Source of the DNA: Gautieria morchelliformis
Taxonomy: Eukaryota > Basidiomycota > Agaricomycetes > Gomphales > Gomphaceae
Assembly: GCA_015179125.1 (NCBI GenBank)
Contig: WHVA01000033.1
Span: 186,001 to 250,000, forward strand
Length of the DNA stretch: 64,000 bases
Direction of reading: 5' to 3'
The position numbers and the translations under genes were made by a program. Under the pieces are notes generated by a model. The model ran no database searches, had not been told where the DNA came from, and saw nothing but the letters and a program-made list of their open reading frames with translations. Positions within the stretch are counted from its first letter, which is position 1. Each line of letters opens with the position of its first letter. Below are positions 1-11,050 of this stretch, piece after piece.

Positions 1-384
1 AATCTGACAACCCCACGGGCCCGCATCTGACTCGAGGCTAAAAACTCCGACCTTGGATAGGATGGCATGAATGAATTGGTGAACAGGAGTGGTGAATTTA
101 GAGTTTACGCCATCTGCTCGTATCCCGAGAGAGACCCATTTCGACCGTGTCTGCCCACCCCAGCGACAGCAAAAGGTCACGCGCACGAAAACGCCACCAT
201 ACACCGAGCATGCACTCCAGTGATCGCTCGCAAGCTCGGGACAAGATAAACCTAGAAGACCTCGAACAAAGACACATCGAAACACCGCGCGAGACCGCGA
301 CCCCAAGTTAGCCCCTTCATCCGAGAACCATAACGACAGAATCCATAGGACGTAGGGATCGAAAGCGGAGGGGCGGCGTCTAGC
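1..384 (+). other. Window edge; possible 3' end of an unrecognised reading frame
   Basis: A plus-strand frame is open from about 108 to a stop near 311. It is rich in Arg, Lys, His and Ser and ends in T-P-R-E-T-A-T-P-S. It could be the C-terminal exon of a gene entering from the left, converging on the minus-strand HD-like gene that ends at 385. No domain is recognised, no splice site was confirmed, and chance openness is possible. Nothing else is seen in this stretch. Confidence 0.15.
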
Positions 385-873
385 CTAAGTGCTGCTAGAT
401 TTTTGGCGAGCCTCGAGTTCGGCTGCACGAGCCTTGGCGAGGGTCATGGCCTCCTCGGCCCAGCTGTCCAGCATTGCTTTGTATCCGCTGAGGAACAGAG
501 CATAGCACTCTTCCACGAGGTCTTCCGGCGGTGTCAAGCCCAGACCTCGCGGCCTAGTCGCGAGCGGCCCTGCCTCTATGCGAAACATGGTTTCAAGTGT
601 AGACTGCAGTTGCTCGGCGAACAGCATGTAGTCCCGCGATAGCTTTTGGGCCTCCTCTGGGGAGAGGCCCGTATGCAAGAGATCGGGGACCAACGGCTTT
701 GGAAGATCAAACTTGAAATGGCGAATGTCGATGGGGGCCGCGCGCGAGCTCCTGGAATTTTCTGGGGCAGCAGGAGGGTTGCGAACACTAATTAGACCAA
801 GTCCTTGAGGGATTTCATCTATAGTTTCGGTATCTCGCCTAGGGGGAGTGAAGACTGCCGGCTGCAAGGGCAT
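385..873 (-). CDS. HD mating-protein N-terminal-like protein, no homeodomain (162 aa)
   Basis: A complete open frame of 162 codons starts at the ATG at 873 and ends at a stop at 385. Residues 1-45 are Pro/Ser-rich. From about residue 47 comes P-I-D-I-R-H-F-K-F, then a Pro-rich turn and a G-L-S-P-E-E-A-x-K-L-S-x-x-Y helix, then further helices to a basic end. This layout resembles the N-terminal specificity region of agaricomycete HD1/HD2 mating proteins. Four other copies in the window align along its length and, where not truncated, stop at the same place, so the short form may be genuine. The first codons (M-P-L-x-P-A-x-F-T-P-P) and the promoter match the HD2 fragment at 53.96 kb, which is the main link to the HD system. 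No homeodomain is seen downstream. If made, it could be a partner-binding fragment. It could also be a truncated HD gene, or an unrelated family. Confidence 0.6.
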   Translation of the reverse strand: MPLQPAVFTPPRRDTETIDEIPQGLGLISVRNPPAAPENSRSSRAAPIDIRHFKFDLPKPLVPDLLHTGLSPEEAQKLSRDYMLFAEQLQSTLETMFRIEAGPLATRPRGLGLTPPEDLVEECYALFLSGYKAMLDSWAEEAMTLAKARAAELEARQKSSST

Positions 874-1740
874 GGTTGATCAAGGTTGAAGGAGAGCTGA
901 AATTTGAAAGGGCGCAAAGCGTGAAGTTTTTATAGCCCCGCCGCACGCCTATGGCACGGGCCCTCCGGGGCCCGGACTGGATTGGGATTCCGACACATTC
1001 AAAGAAAATTCCGACACGAGTTTAGAGAAAGTACAAGGAATATTTGAAAGAGACGACCATGAAGTCAGACCATGTCATTGTTGAACGTTAAACAACCAGT
1101 TCTAAGCCTCAGTAACAGTAAAATGGCAGATATAGACTTTAGTTGCTTTCTTGTTCCGCGCATTGACAGTGGACCGTGGACAGAGCTGCATGCCGCCGAA
1201 GGCATTAATTGAACTAGGCTGCACCATCCACAAATAGGCCGGTGCGTGGAGTACCCTTAAGCTTTGGCGTGTGTGCCATAATTGTTGTCGGACGTTTTAC
1301 CCCGAGAATTAGGCGGCTTCAGCGCCCAATATTGCTAAGTACACGTACATAAATATTAATTAAAGAAAAAGCGAACGACGGGACACAGTACTGTTGGAGG
1401 CAGGATGGATAAGCATAGGACGCAGGGCCGCGGCTGGTAACCCGCGACCCGGACTAATATCTACATAGGTTGTCTCGGTCATAGTTGACCGAGCTGGTAT
1501 ATCTAGTAGACACGTAGGTAGTAGTACCTCAGTGAAGTATCTATTCACTGAGGTACGCATCACTCTTTGTATATCGTCGAGTACGACGCTCACCGGCACC
1601 CCTGTGTAGCTTACACTACACAGCTACTGCGCAATAACCCTAACACACACGCCATAAAAATACACTGACGAGGAATCGAGACTGCACTGGTCAACGCTAA
1701 ATACTTATCCGGATTCCCCGCCAGAGTCCAGACGCACCTC
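874..1740 (-). promoter_or_regulatory. Promoter and upstream region shared with the 54 kb HD2 copy
   Basis: Read on the minus strand, a TATA box (complement at 926-934) lies about 55 nt before the ATG at 873. The stretch to about 1720 is closely similar to 53.96-54.53 kb, upstream of the HD2 fragment. Shared landmarks include the TATA region, a run around 990-1020, a run around 1085-1120 (54.16-54.20 kb), and a run near 1300 (54.36 kb). The 54 kb copy lacks several short pieces, including the hairpin at 1524-1556. Confidence 0.55.
1524..1556. repeat. Perfect 13-bp inverted repeat (hairpin)
   Basis: The arms GTACCTCAGTGAA and TTCACTGAGGTAC are separated by 7 nt. The core CAGTGAA...TTCACTG recalls the hairpin in the Copia-type LTRs of this window, but no LTR surrounds it. 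Confidence 0.6.
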
Positions 1741-1744
1741 GAAG

Positions 1745-2560
1745 TGCCGGTTGATACATGCACCAGACCATCTGCGCTCCTAAGACGTGAATCCTGTGCC
1801 GCTACGACACAACGGACGCTGCAGCGAGCCCAATTTCAAAGTGGGAGACAGCTGTTCAGTCTGCGACTCCAATGCGTCGACACCCATGCTGCATGCAGGC
1901 CTGGCTCCCCAGACGTCGGACGGGCCGTCGTGCTGTCGTCCCCGGACGAATCGCATGCATGCGGTCTCGGCCTCCATGTCTGCCTAATTAATGTCTTGGC
2001 GTCCGGAGAGGTTATAGTCCCACCGACGGGAGACGCAGCATACACCCGTATCTCGAGAGTACACGAGCTCGGTGCATCGAGATCAGCCTCGAGAGAACTC
2101 TCGCTCGACGTCGGTAGCTCGGTATCGGAGTATCGCCTTGACGAATACGATGATGCGCGGGATGCGGCCATCGATCGAGGAGACGTTGCGCCGCATCGAC
2201 GGACGAGGAACCTGTCCATCCGTCATCTTTGCGGTCGAATCCACCATGTTATCTTGCGGGTATACAGAGTTTCCTACAAGTATCGCGGAGAGTGATTTGG
2301 AAAATGGCATGACAATAAAAATAGATAGACGCAGGGCTCGTGAGCTCATGTACAGGAACATATAGCGTATTCTTGCAAATACGGAAACGAGAAGACATCG
2401 CCGTGCAACAGGAAGAAACCAGTTGGTCAGAAGAGAAAATACATGTGTACATAGAAACATGGCCAGCAACAGCAAGGAACTCAATCCTATGAAATAAAGA
2501 CACGGGATCCAACGCCCGTGAACATAATCCCCAAGTCTGGTAAGTCCTTCAGCCAAGGAC
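1745..2560 (-). pseudogene. Repeat block A: decayed HD-type C-terminal region plus spacer (copy 1)
   Basis: Near copies lie at 10.25-11.05 kb and, in parts, at 46.56-46.98, 54.52-54.90 and 55.55-55.89 kb. On the minus strand the part at about 2230-1780 aligns with the plus-strand gene at 52.50-52.85 kb: V-S-S, then A-I-L-R-x-R-A-x-D-V, then D-A-P-S-x-C-T and a Ser/Asp-rich end. In block A this homology is spread over two or three frames, so it is a relic. The right half (2250-2560) is open for long stretches and hydrophobic, but its frame is not kept between copies, so it is probably non-coding. Confidence 0.5.
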
Positions 2561-2571
2561 GAAACGTGGCC

Positions 2572-2831
2572 TCAAATTTCAGTCGAAGATAGCGCGGGTT
2601 TTGTTGGTAGATGTCCGACAGCCTCTTTGCCACCTCTGTGGTCAGGCCAATATCGACGAGTTGGGAATACAACTATCCTGGAGAATAAAAGTGGAAGTGG
2701 GAAATGTCGATTGGTGTGGTGGTCGACTCGGAAGTGGGATGGCTTGAGGGGGACATCGCCTCGAGTATTTTGGTTCCAGCGGCAGCCATCTCCCGAAGAC
2801 TTTGTGTGGTTGACTTGAAAGACCGTGACAT
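2572..2831 (-). pseudogene. HD N-terminal-like gene, truncated copy
   Basis: The start M-S-R-S-F-K-S-T at 2831 matches the start of the 12.63 and 56.37 kb copies. The frame carries P-I-D-I-S-H-F-H-F-Y, then shifts after S-P-G. It continues from 2672 in another frame with Q-L-V-D-I-G-L-T-T-E-V-A-K-R-L-S-D. The coding sequence stops matching after F-E-A-T-F-R, where it joins block A. The missing 3' half seems lost in one deletion between two ACGAAA sites. Upstream (2831-2910) it shares promoter sequence with the 12.63 kb copy, not with the 47 and 56 kb copies. A non-functional fragment. Confidence 0.55.
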
Positions 2832-2949
2832 GGCGAAGTGTCGACATGCATATAAGTAATAAGCATATAATACGAGGGTCCATAGAGTGGATTCGGTTCC
2901 AGACACGTAAGTCTATACAAGCCTCGCCTGCGCTTCGCTTCGGCGAGTC

Positions 2950-3640
2950 TTTTGGAAAAGAGGCCTTGACGACTTGTCAGATGATCACTGATGTCAGGGT
3001 GGAACATACACCTGACAATACGCACGAAACGGGGAATGAAAGCATCGGTCTTCACGCTCGAAGCACTCCAATTCATCTGCGAGTAGACCAACAGTGTATC
3101 CCATGAGAGGAATGTGCAGAACAATGTACATGATGTATTGGAAATAGTTGAAGAAAGGATGAGTAAGAAACCCAGCCATGAATGCAGGAAGAATCCCTCC
3201 TGTGAAAACGACAGGGTCTGGAGATGACTCGAAATGGGTGAACATAACAGAGGCGTTGACGACTTGTCAGACGATTGCCGATGTCAAGGGAAGACTATAC
3301 ACATACACTGACACTCTGAGGGTAGGAGGCGAGAAACAGCAAAGGACACGGCAGCGCGATCAGACCTGAGGGTCACGCGTTAACAAATCACGACGACTGG
3401 AAAATATGGGAGAGGAACGTAACTGTCAGATGGGATTGGCAGAATGGTGTCAGTGGATCCCATGAGAGGAACGCACGGGTCAATGTACGTGACAAATCGG
3501 AAAAACACAAAGAGAGGATGTGTAAGAAGCCCCCATGATAGAAGACAGAATCTGTAGACATCACAGGACAAAACAGGAAAAGGAAAACAACGGAGACCCC
3601 AGGTTTATGAAGGTGAGACATGATACGAAAAGACTGCTAA
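2950..3640. repeat. Diverged two-unit direct repeat
   Basis: Two pairs of similar segments occur in the same order: 2965-3015 with 3254-3305, and 3098-3185 with 3457-3545. This suggests an old tandem duplication of a roughly 300-350-bp unit. Hydrophobic minus-strand frames exist here (for example 2994-3245) but are short and poorly matched between units. The rest, to about 4250, shows nothing I recognise. Confidence 0.4.
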
Positions 3641-4798
3641 AGATATCGACGTTGTGAAACAATATAACACCGACAGCCATTGGAAGCCGTGAAATGATCG
3701 AGACACAGGTCATATGGTACCAAAACACGGATAAAGATATGCTGCAAACATGTATAGGTCAATTCAGGTTCAACTCTGGACATGCAATGCATTAGACTCA
3801 CCAGTGGGAATGACATCATAAGCCCAGGTACTATGCAACAAATGACGAAAGATGATCCAGAAGTATCAAGAAGGATGTATGTCTCGGAACACATAAAGTC
3901 CGAGGCACTGCATGACATGGGCACGTAAGCGGTGACAATGACAGGCAATGATACGAATGTTTAAACACATACTGCACGTTCTGAGATGCGGTCATATGGG
4001 AGTCTGTGAGAGGTGTTCTGTAAGTCGTTTGACGTATGGTAAGCATACTTTACTGAACCACTGACTCGCCCAAGCCCTCCATATATCAACGCCAAGAACA
4101 GTCCGTGGTAGGTGAGTGATGTTGCCGCTTTTCACCACTGTGATTCCTGAGAAAATTTGCACTGCTTCTGAAATGGGCCTCCGAGTCGCGTGCATCATGG
4201 TCGGTGGATCTTCACTGAGTCGAGCACCTCCCACCACGGATCTGTTTCCCAGTCAGCCAGTTAACTTAGAGCTAGCTTCGGGCGAGCACATTCAATTGCG
4301 CAGAGCATATATAGTACATACTTACCATTACGCCACGATGTATGCAACCTACCTACGGTACGTACCACATGCACCACCCCCGTAGATGAATGACTGACGA
4401 TCGTATACTACGCACATATACTGTACTGCGGGGCGTTTTGACCCATTTGTCTCACATCCGCAGTGCAGACAGTCATTGGAGACATCGTCGCCGCGATCAG
4501 ATTATTTATTTATCAGTAAGCAGTACCGGCCTGCGAGACTGGATGGAGACAAACTAAAATGTCTTGTCGCCTCCAATATTGTGTCATCTTGATTATAGGC
4601 ATAGTATCACTGTTTTACAGACCTTTCCACTTGATATCTAGTGCCTATCAGGCCGCCACAAGAAAGAATTGACCTGGTGATCGTAGGTGACATCGCATGA
4701 TGTGAGCATAGTTAGGGGATGGAATAAGTTAGAGAGAGAGAGAGAGAGAAGTTCAATTATTGTTCTTGAAGCGCCCAACGCTTATCGTGCACTGTATC

Positions 4799-5194
4799 TT
4801 ACTCACACATGATGGATACATGAGTTAAAGGTTGCCCGCAGATGCACCTGGCCCATCCAAGGGCGGGAGATACGATTATAACCTCCGCGCTTTTTAGGAT
4901 GTTAACATCCCTGGACTTTGTCTCTTGCCGCGGCAGGCAGACCGCCGCTGGTCCCCCAGCGGCCGTCGAAACTCCTCGCATCTCCAGTGCATCCGCGGGC
5001 GGTAAATGGGACAGCATGAATAGATACATCGAGCAGGCAAGAGAATTCACGAGCACGAGAGCAACACGAACAAAGAGGGCAAGCACGATAGCACATGTTT
5101 CTGACACAGAGGCGGAAATGCCAGGCAGGGTGAGACAAGTTAGAAGAAGAGTATAGACAAGAGAACGCACAGAGAAATAAGTCGATATCACCAA
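4799..5194 (-). CDS. Possible small membrane protein, unrecognised
   Basis: A 131-codon frame begins with a hydrophobic N-terminus (about residues 5-30, signal- or anchor-like) and has a second hydrophobic stretch at about 33-60. The C-terminal half is polar and low in complexity. No family is recognised. Single-exon coding potential is weak, and the plus strand is also open here (4842-5156). The stretch 4250-4798 holds a short (AG)n tract near 4731-4750 and nothing else recognised. Confidence 0.2.
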   Translation of the reverse strand: MVISTYFSVRSLVYTLLLTCLTLPGISASVSETCAIVLALFVRVALVLVNSLACSMYLFMLSHLPPADALEMRGVSTAAGGPAAVCLPRQETKSRDVNILKSAEVIIVSPALGWARCICGQPLTHVSIMCE

Positions 5195-5566
5195 GTCTCA
5201 GCTTTCAGGGTGCACGAACGGTCGGTGGTACTGGGGAAAGCCGTAGCCTAGACAAAGAGACCGACTGGGCTACCGAGGTTAGTTAGGTGGGAAAAGACTA
5301 GCGAAGAAATCAACTTGCCACCGGGATAGCGAGGGCGCCAGGTAGTGAATCTACGAGAGGGAGGGGAATGGAGATGAATAATGGTAGCCGTCTAGTCGTC
5401 AGTGAAAATCCGACTCTAGGATGGTATTGACTTACTGAGCTTGACCTGGACTCCAATTGGGTCACCGTCGCCGGAAGGTACATATTAAGAGTATGATGTT
5501 AGTATATTGTGTGATAATCGAACTGGAAGAACTCACGGGTGGGCCCTCCCCCCTTCCCGGCCCACC

Positions 5567-5764
5567 AATTTAGTCAGTTATAGTCCTACCCAAATATCGA
5601 ATTGACTTACCGCTCTTGACCAGGGTTGAGTCGCCGTAGAGGCCCCGTTGTTGGAAAGTAATGGCAATTTAGTCAGTTATAGTCCTACCGAAAATATCGA
5701 ATTGACTTACCGCATCTTGACCAGGGTTGAGTCGCCGTGGAGGCGCCGTTGTTGGAAAGTAATG
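5567..5764. repeat. Two-copy tandem repeat, about 98 bp per unit
   Basis: Units at about 5567-5665 and 5666-5764 differ at only a few positions. A diverged half-unit lies near 5410-5480. Each unit contains, on the minus strand, a consensus 5' splice-site-like GTAAGT (complement ACTTAC) at the same place after a short open segment. Confidence 0.65.
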
Positions 5765-5769
5765 GGAAT

Positions 5770-6212
5770 CCAGAGCAGCCGGAGCATCATGAACAGCGGA
5801 GCTGGAGCCAAAGAAACAGTGTAGCAGAGAGGAGCGAGACGACAAAGAGAAAACATCCGCCCCCAGTAGGCACCAGCACTGAGATGGGCAGGAAAGGAGC
5901 ACAGCGGAAATCATATGAAACCAGAGCAGCCGGAGCGACATGAACAGCGGAGCTGGAGCCAAAGAAACAGTGTAGCAGAGAGGAGCGAGACGACAAAGAG
6001 AAAACATCGGCCCCCAGTAGGCACCAGCACTGAGATGGGCAGGAAAGGAGCGCAGCGGAAATCATATGAAACCAGAGCAGTCGGTGCATCATCAACAGCG
6101 GAGCTGGAGCCAAAGAAACAGTATAGCAGAGAGCAGCAAGCGGGTACGACAAGCAGAAAACATCAGCCCCCAGTAGGCACCAGCACTGAGATGGCCAGCA
6201 GAAGCGAGCAGA
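5770..6212. repeat. Tandem repeat, 151-bp unit, about 2.9 copies
   Basis: The units begin at 5770, 5921 and 6072, a spacing of exactly 151 bp, and are nearly identical. 151 is not a multiple of 3, so successive units are read in different frames. Long open frames on both strands (5787-6152 minus, 5915-6226 plus) follow from the low stop content. I do not call a gene here. Confidence 0.8.
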
Positions 6213-7700
6213 TATCGTCGAGCTGAGGGATGGCAGCGATTAGAACTTCAGAGCGGTAGGAAGGCAGGGACGAGGCCCCCAGTGGAAAGAGGGAAGGGAG
6301 TCAGAGGCTGGCGGCAGAGGAAGAGCACGAGAGTGAGAGTGGGGGGAGGTGGAAGTAGGGAGTGGGGAGTGGAGAAGAACACGACCGTGGGAAGGGTCTT
6401 TATGTGAAACGGGAGGCTGACCATTAGATCAGCGGTCGAGCCCCGAAACCGGTGAATTGAAGAATAGCCATTACATAATTGCGCCATCCAAAAAATTAAG
6501 CGACTCCCGGATACTGATAAAGTTTGGATATACTGTCTGATTAAGTTCGGATACTGTCCAGTCATGGCTACATAGATTCCATTCGTAGCAAGCGGACGCC
6601 CGTCGAAGTTACACACAATTCAGACTTAAGGTGATGAAAGATTGGCGAAAGCCGCGGAGGCACCCTGTAGAGCATTGGCATCACGTGAGGACCGATAAGC
6701 AATCCAAAAACGAATAAACGGCAACTTGGGGGTTCGTCCCAAAGAAGAACCTGTCAGAATTCGAAGCCCGACTCTATTAAGGTTTTGATTAGTATTGTGA
6801 GCAGTTCTTTGATATCGTTAAATAGTCGATCGGGCATCACCACGAGGTCGGACGAAGCGTCCGAACAACTGCCCGTTGTGCGACCTGAGGTGGTGGACAT
6901 CCTTGTATTCCTACGAGCGAATGCGCTGCCTTTGTTTCGTAAGGCGTAGAAATAAGCGGGAGTATCTTCAGATCTCAGCCAAGAATTGGGTGGCGGGCGC
7001 TTATTCTGAATATGTGTCGGAGCTGCATCTTTCAGACGCAAATAGCCCGCCGCATGCCGAGAAACGGACAAATTAGAGGTGGCGGACACTGTAATTTTTT
7101 GGCTGGTTTTTCCCATCAGTTTAAGCGAGGGCAGAGGGTGGCATTCACTCACTTCCTGCCGCCTGCGTTCCGCTAGTGCGCTGTTGCACCGGCGATGCAT
7201 CCTGTCCCCTCACTCACCCTCCTTCCTTGAAGTCGTTCACCCCGCTCGCCTTTGGTGCGTGTTTGGGGCTGCAATAGTTAGTGCTCGGCTCCAGAAGCAG
7301 ACAGGCATGACTGAGAAGCAGCATCGCAAGCACAGAAAGAGAAAGAGATGTATAGAGTCGGTGTTGCGGCCACCTTGACCACCGGGGGGAAGATCCATGC
7401 CATCTTCATCATGATGTTGCTTCTGCGCAGCCGAATCCGATTCCTGCCGTTTACGGACGTCGGAGAGGCATTACAGAGTATACTCACTCACCTACCATGA
7501 CTGGAATCCTTACTGTAACCCTCCACTCTTTGCAGCGTGGAGAGGAATGTGATTATCACTGGGGACCAATCAGCTGCAAACAGCAAGCATGCGGCATAGT
7601 CACGTGACCAAAGTCACCACCTGAAACTCGATCATGCTACCCTCATCCTCAACAACCTCGGTGACCCTTTTCTGCCTCTTGCGTCCGTCTCAGTGCTTAT
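6213..7700. other. Stretch without a recognised gene
   Basis: The longest frame is on the minus strand at 6754-7200 (148 codons, basic, Ser/Arg-rich middle, Leu/Ile-rich end). It has no domain I recognise. No LTR, tRNA or repeat structure was found. Confidence 0.3.
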
Positions 7701-7710
7701 TGTTTTACAG

Positions 7711-7870
7711 ATGACCCTCAAGCGGATCCACCGAGAAATCTCTGATTTGAAGATAGAAGACATGAGTGGTATGACCCCACCTAACAGTCACTTTTCAATT
7801 GGTGCGGGTCAATTCCCGGCCCCAGCGCGTCGTGGCGGTAATGATGGCGACAACTTTGAAATACCGCCAA
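7711..7870 (+). pseudogene. Fragment of a ubiquitin-conjugating enzyme (E2) gene
   Basis: The first 20 or so codons from ATG at 7711 read M-T-L-K-R-I-H-R-E-I-S-D-L-K, the N-terminal helix of UBC4/UBE2-type E2 enzymes. In the next frame a matching continuation L-F-N-W-x-G-S-I-P-G-P follows, as expected for the first beta strands. The frame shift between them and the absence of the H-P-N motif and the active-site Cys region downstream show that only the 5' end survives. The sequence before the ATG ends in CAG, so the fragment may start at an exon border. Confidence 0.6.
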
Positions 7871-8439
7871 GACCAACAAGACGAAGAATGGGCCACGTGT
7901 GGGCTGTATTTTGCCAATATTAATCACCGAGTCTATATACAAAGAGAGGATGCTTACCCCAGTTAGAAGGAAAGGGAGAAGACTTATGAGGATGATGTGA
8001 ATACATCGCCCCGCGATATGTCAGAAATACTCCCGAACCCACAATCAAGTATCCGTAGTGCAGCTCAGACACATGGCCAGGTAAATGAACGGTGGAATGT
8101 CGATCATCGCACTCCTGATTTGGTCCTGAAATTCTAATACCTTGAATTCAGCAATCTAATACACCAGTCGCGATATGCTAGGGCCTCACAGTCACCTAGC
8201 CTTCCCTTTCGATTTTTTTTTTCTTCCTCTTCCTGCCAATTAACCCACCTAAACGATTTACCGTGACCTCTCCTGACTTCTTTTACGATTGTCCTTCGTG
8301 CTTTTTTTGTCGGACGAGGGTTATCACCTTCACCAGAAGACGGAACCCGCCTCTTTTTGGTCGGAAAGAGCTTCTCCTCTCGCTGTTTTGACTGAGACTC
8401 CTAGAATGATGGTAAAATCGCAAATGGACCAGCTATACC

Positions 8440-10250
8440 CTAAGACTTGCCTGTCGAATCCCTTCCTCCCGCTCTCCGCGGCGACGCACGACCTAGATAT
8501 TCGATTGAAAACTCAAGAACAAGGGAATGTCCTACCTTCTTCTCATCTTCTTCAAGCTATCGCAGTCGATCCTTCATCCGCCGCACCCTCGCTTCTTCCT
8601 CCTCATTCATTTTCTTCCCATGCTCCTTCTACTCCATATCCTGAAACAACTCCTTCCACCATCCCTGCATCAGGCCTTCCACACCAGGGTGCTTATTTGC
8701 CCAGCGGATAACCCTCAGCGCATCCGCATGCGACATCATCTCCAAGAATCCACAACTCTTGCTCCTCCCTTTGCCAGTGATAGGGTCAATCCGATCACAA
8801 ATCCTCACGATTTTGGCCTGCCGTACAGCTGTCTGTCGCTCACCACGCTTCCGCTTCCACTTCTTCGTAGACAATTCGGCATCCAACTCTGCAGTATCAT
8901 CACCATCTATCTCCTCAATTCGTCTGCAGTTAACCCTTCCCGGACACCGCTCTTGACTTCCTCTTCAAATGTGCGCACGGCATACACCGCCAGTCGTTCC
9001 AGGGTACGCTCCGTGACGAACGTCGGTAACTGACGCACATTTATACGAGCCTTCGATACGTATAATGAGGGGTTAGATCTCATCAACGTAAGCCGTGTGT
9101 TAGACGCCTGAACGCGTTTTTCAAGTTCTGCCGCAGAAAGCGTAGGTGCTGCAGGGGTGTCGGGGAATATTACTGTCGACAGTTCGAATCAACGTATTTA
9201 TGCCCCAACCATCTCACGGGTACTCACCTCCCTCACGCATGAGGTAAAGGTTTCGTTTGTCCTGTTTCTCGCGCTGTTTTTCGCCATCGGTCAGCTTCTT
9301 CACGGGTGACCGCTCGCGTTACGTCCAACGTCCGACCTTGAATTACAAGGCTCCGTGCAAGGGACGAGGATGGATCCGGTGTCAGAATTGACGTAAGTTT
9401 GAACGGATTTTTTTTAGCAGCTGTTGTGACCTCAGTGTAATTTAGCAGTGAAACGACTTGAACTCATACGACCGCCCACCTGTGTACCGCCCGTCTCTGC
9501 GGTTAATAGCTCGGCCTGTTGTATCGCCCTATCCGCATCCTCCTTGTACCAGAAGCATACAAAGCCAGTGCCTCGTGATCGTCCTGTTGCAGCGTCCAGT
9601 GTGATGCGTACATACTGCACAGGGCCGAACGAACGAAATCTACCAATAAATCGTGAGAAACGAGGATGATATCCATAAAATGACGTACAACGTCCTTAAC
9701 TCATCCTCCGTAGTAGCAAAGGGTACGTTACGAATAAAAGGCGTGTTCCCTGTCTCGGGAGGCGGCAGCAGCGGTCGCTCTGGAGCGGCATCGTTATCCC
9801 TGTCATCACTGCCTGATTCCTCTTCGCCTTCGCTCTCCGAATGCTCGTGGACTCCAACATTTTCATCTCCACTCTCATCCTGACTCATACCGCCGGAACC
9901 AGCATCATTACCCTTCCCGACGTCATCTTCCACTGTCTTCCCCTTCTCCTCTTCCCACCGCTCTTTGTTCAAAGCCCAGTCTAACGCGATAACACGCTCT
10001 TTCCCGTTACCGTGTGGATCTTCAGCATTATTGCCACCCATTGTGGCACCATTAGCTTCTTCAACTGCTTTTCAGCATCCTTTTTGCTCATTATCCACAC
10101 AAATGCGAATCCTGATCATGCTCCACAGTCTAGGAAACGTCAAACTGGTGTAAGAGGACAGAGCAAGTTGCCGCTCCTCCTTGATCGCAAACGAGACGTA
10201 TTCAACATCCTTGGACTTGCGGGTCTGTATGTCAAGCACGATGACCATCC
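8440..10250 (-). pseudogene. NOP4: NOP4/RBM28-type RNA-binding protein gene, 5'-truncated and decayed
   Basis: Read leftward from 10250, exon-like pieces match the order of a nucleolar multi-RRM protein of the NOP4/RBM28 family, which acts in 60S ribosome assembly. They are: an RRM end with A-L-D-W-A-L-N-K-E-R-W; an acidic linker (about 9940-9790); an RRM start with T-P-F-I-R-N-V-P-F-A-T-T-E-D-E-L; RNP1-like G-R-S-R-G-T-G-F-V-C-F after an intron (9600-9450); a region with R-L-T-L-M-R-S-N-P-S-L-Y near 9100; a last RRM with G-K-G-R-S-K-S-C-G-F; and a tail with L-V-L-E-F-S-I-E near 8500. In-frame stops occur in the last part. The 5' end is replaced at about 10250 by block A, so the first RRM is missing. 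Not functional as it stands. Confidence 0.7.
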
Positions 10251-11050
10251 GCGCTCCTAAGACGTGGATCCTGTGCCGCTACGACACAACGGACGCTGCA
10301 GCAAGCCCAATTTCAAAGTGGGAGACAGCTGTTCAGTCTGCGACTCCAATGCGTCGACACCCATGCTGCATGCAGGCCTGGCTCCCCAGACGCCGGACTG
10401 GCTGTCGTGCTGTCGTCCCCGGACGAATCGCATGCATGCGGTCTCGGCCTCCATTTCTGCCTAATTAATGTCTTGGCGTCCGGAGAGGTTATAGTCCCAC
10501 CGACGGGAGACGCAGCATACGCCCGTATCTCGAGAGTACACGAGCTCGGTGCATCGAGATCAGCCTCGAGAGAACTCTCGCTCGACGTCGGTAGCTCGGT
10601 ATTGGAGTATCGCCTTGACTAATACGATGATGCGCGGGATGCGGCCATCGAGGAGACGTTGCGCCGCATCGACGGACGAGGAACCTGTCCACCCGTCATC
10701 TTTGCGGTCGAGTCCACCATTTTATCTTGCGGGTATACAGAGTTTCCTACAAGTATCGCGGAGAGTGATTAGGAACATGGCATGACAATAAAAATAGATA
10801 GACGCAGGGCTCGTGAGCTCACGTACGGGAACATATAGCGTATTCTTGCAAATACGGAAACGAGAAGACATCGACGTGCAACAGGAAGAAACCAGTTGAT
10901 AAGAAGAGAACACACGTGTAGCAACATGGCCAGCAACAGCAAGGAACTCAATCCTACAAAATAAAGACACGGGAATCCAACGCCCGTGAATATAATCCCC
11001 AAGCCTGGTAAGTCCTTCAGCCAAGGACGAAAGGGACAGAGCCAAGAGAA
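10250..11050 (-). pseudogene. Repeat block A, copy 2
   Basis: Nearly identical to 1755-2560 over most of its length, with small deletions (for example near 10640). The left edge coincides with the NOP4 fragment border and lies at the point where the 54.5 kb copy also changes (CGCTCCTAAGACGTG at all three). Same mixed-frame C-terminal relic and hydrophobic spacer as copy 1. Confidence 0.6.

Noticed and set aside
1524-1556. Hairpin as evidence of a hidden Copia LTR in the HD promoter
   Set aside because: Only the CAGTGAA core is shared; no TGTTGGG end, spacer or target duplication is nearby.
2083-2556. Hydrophobic 157-codon minus-strand frame resembling a membrane protein
   Set aside because: Frame is not conserved in the other block A copies at 10.7-11.0 and 55.55-55.86 kb, so it is chance openness in a repeat.
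5787-6226. Long open frames on both strands over the 151-bp repeat
   Set aside because: The 151-bp period is not a multiple of 3 and openness on both strands reflects low stop content of the repeat.
8527-9033. 168-codon plus-strand frame
   Set aside because: Antisense of the NOP4 fragment, whose minus-strand frames carry recognisable RRM motifs.
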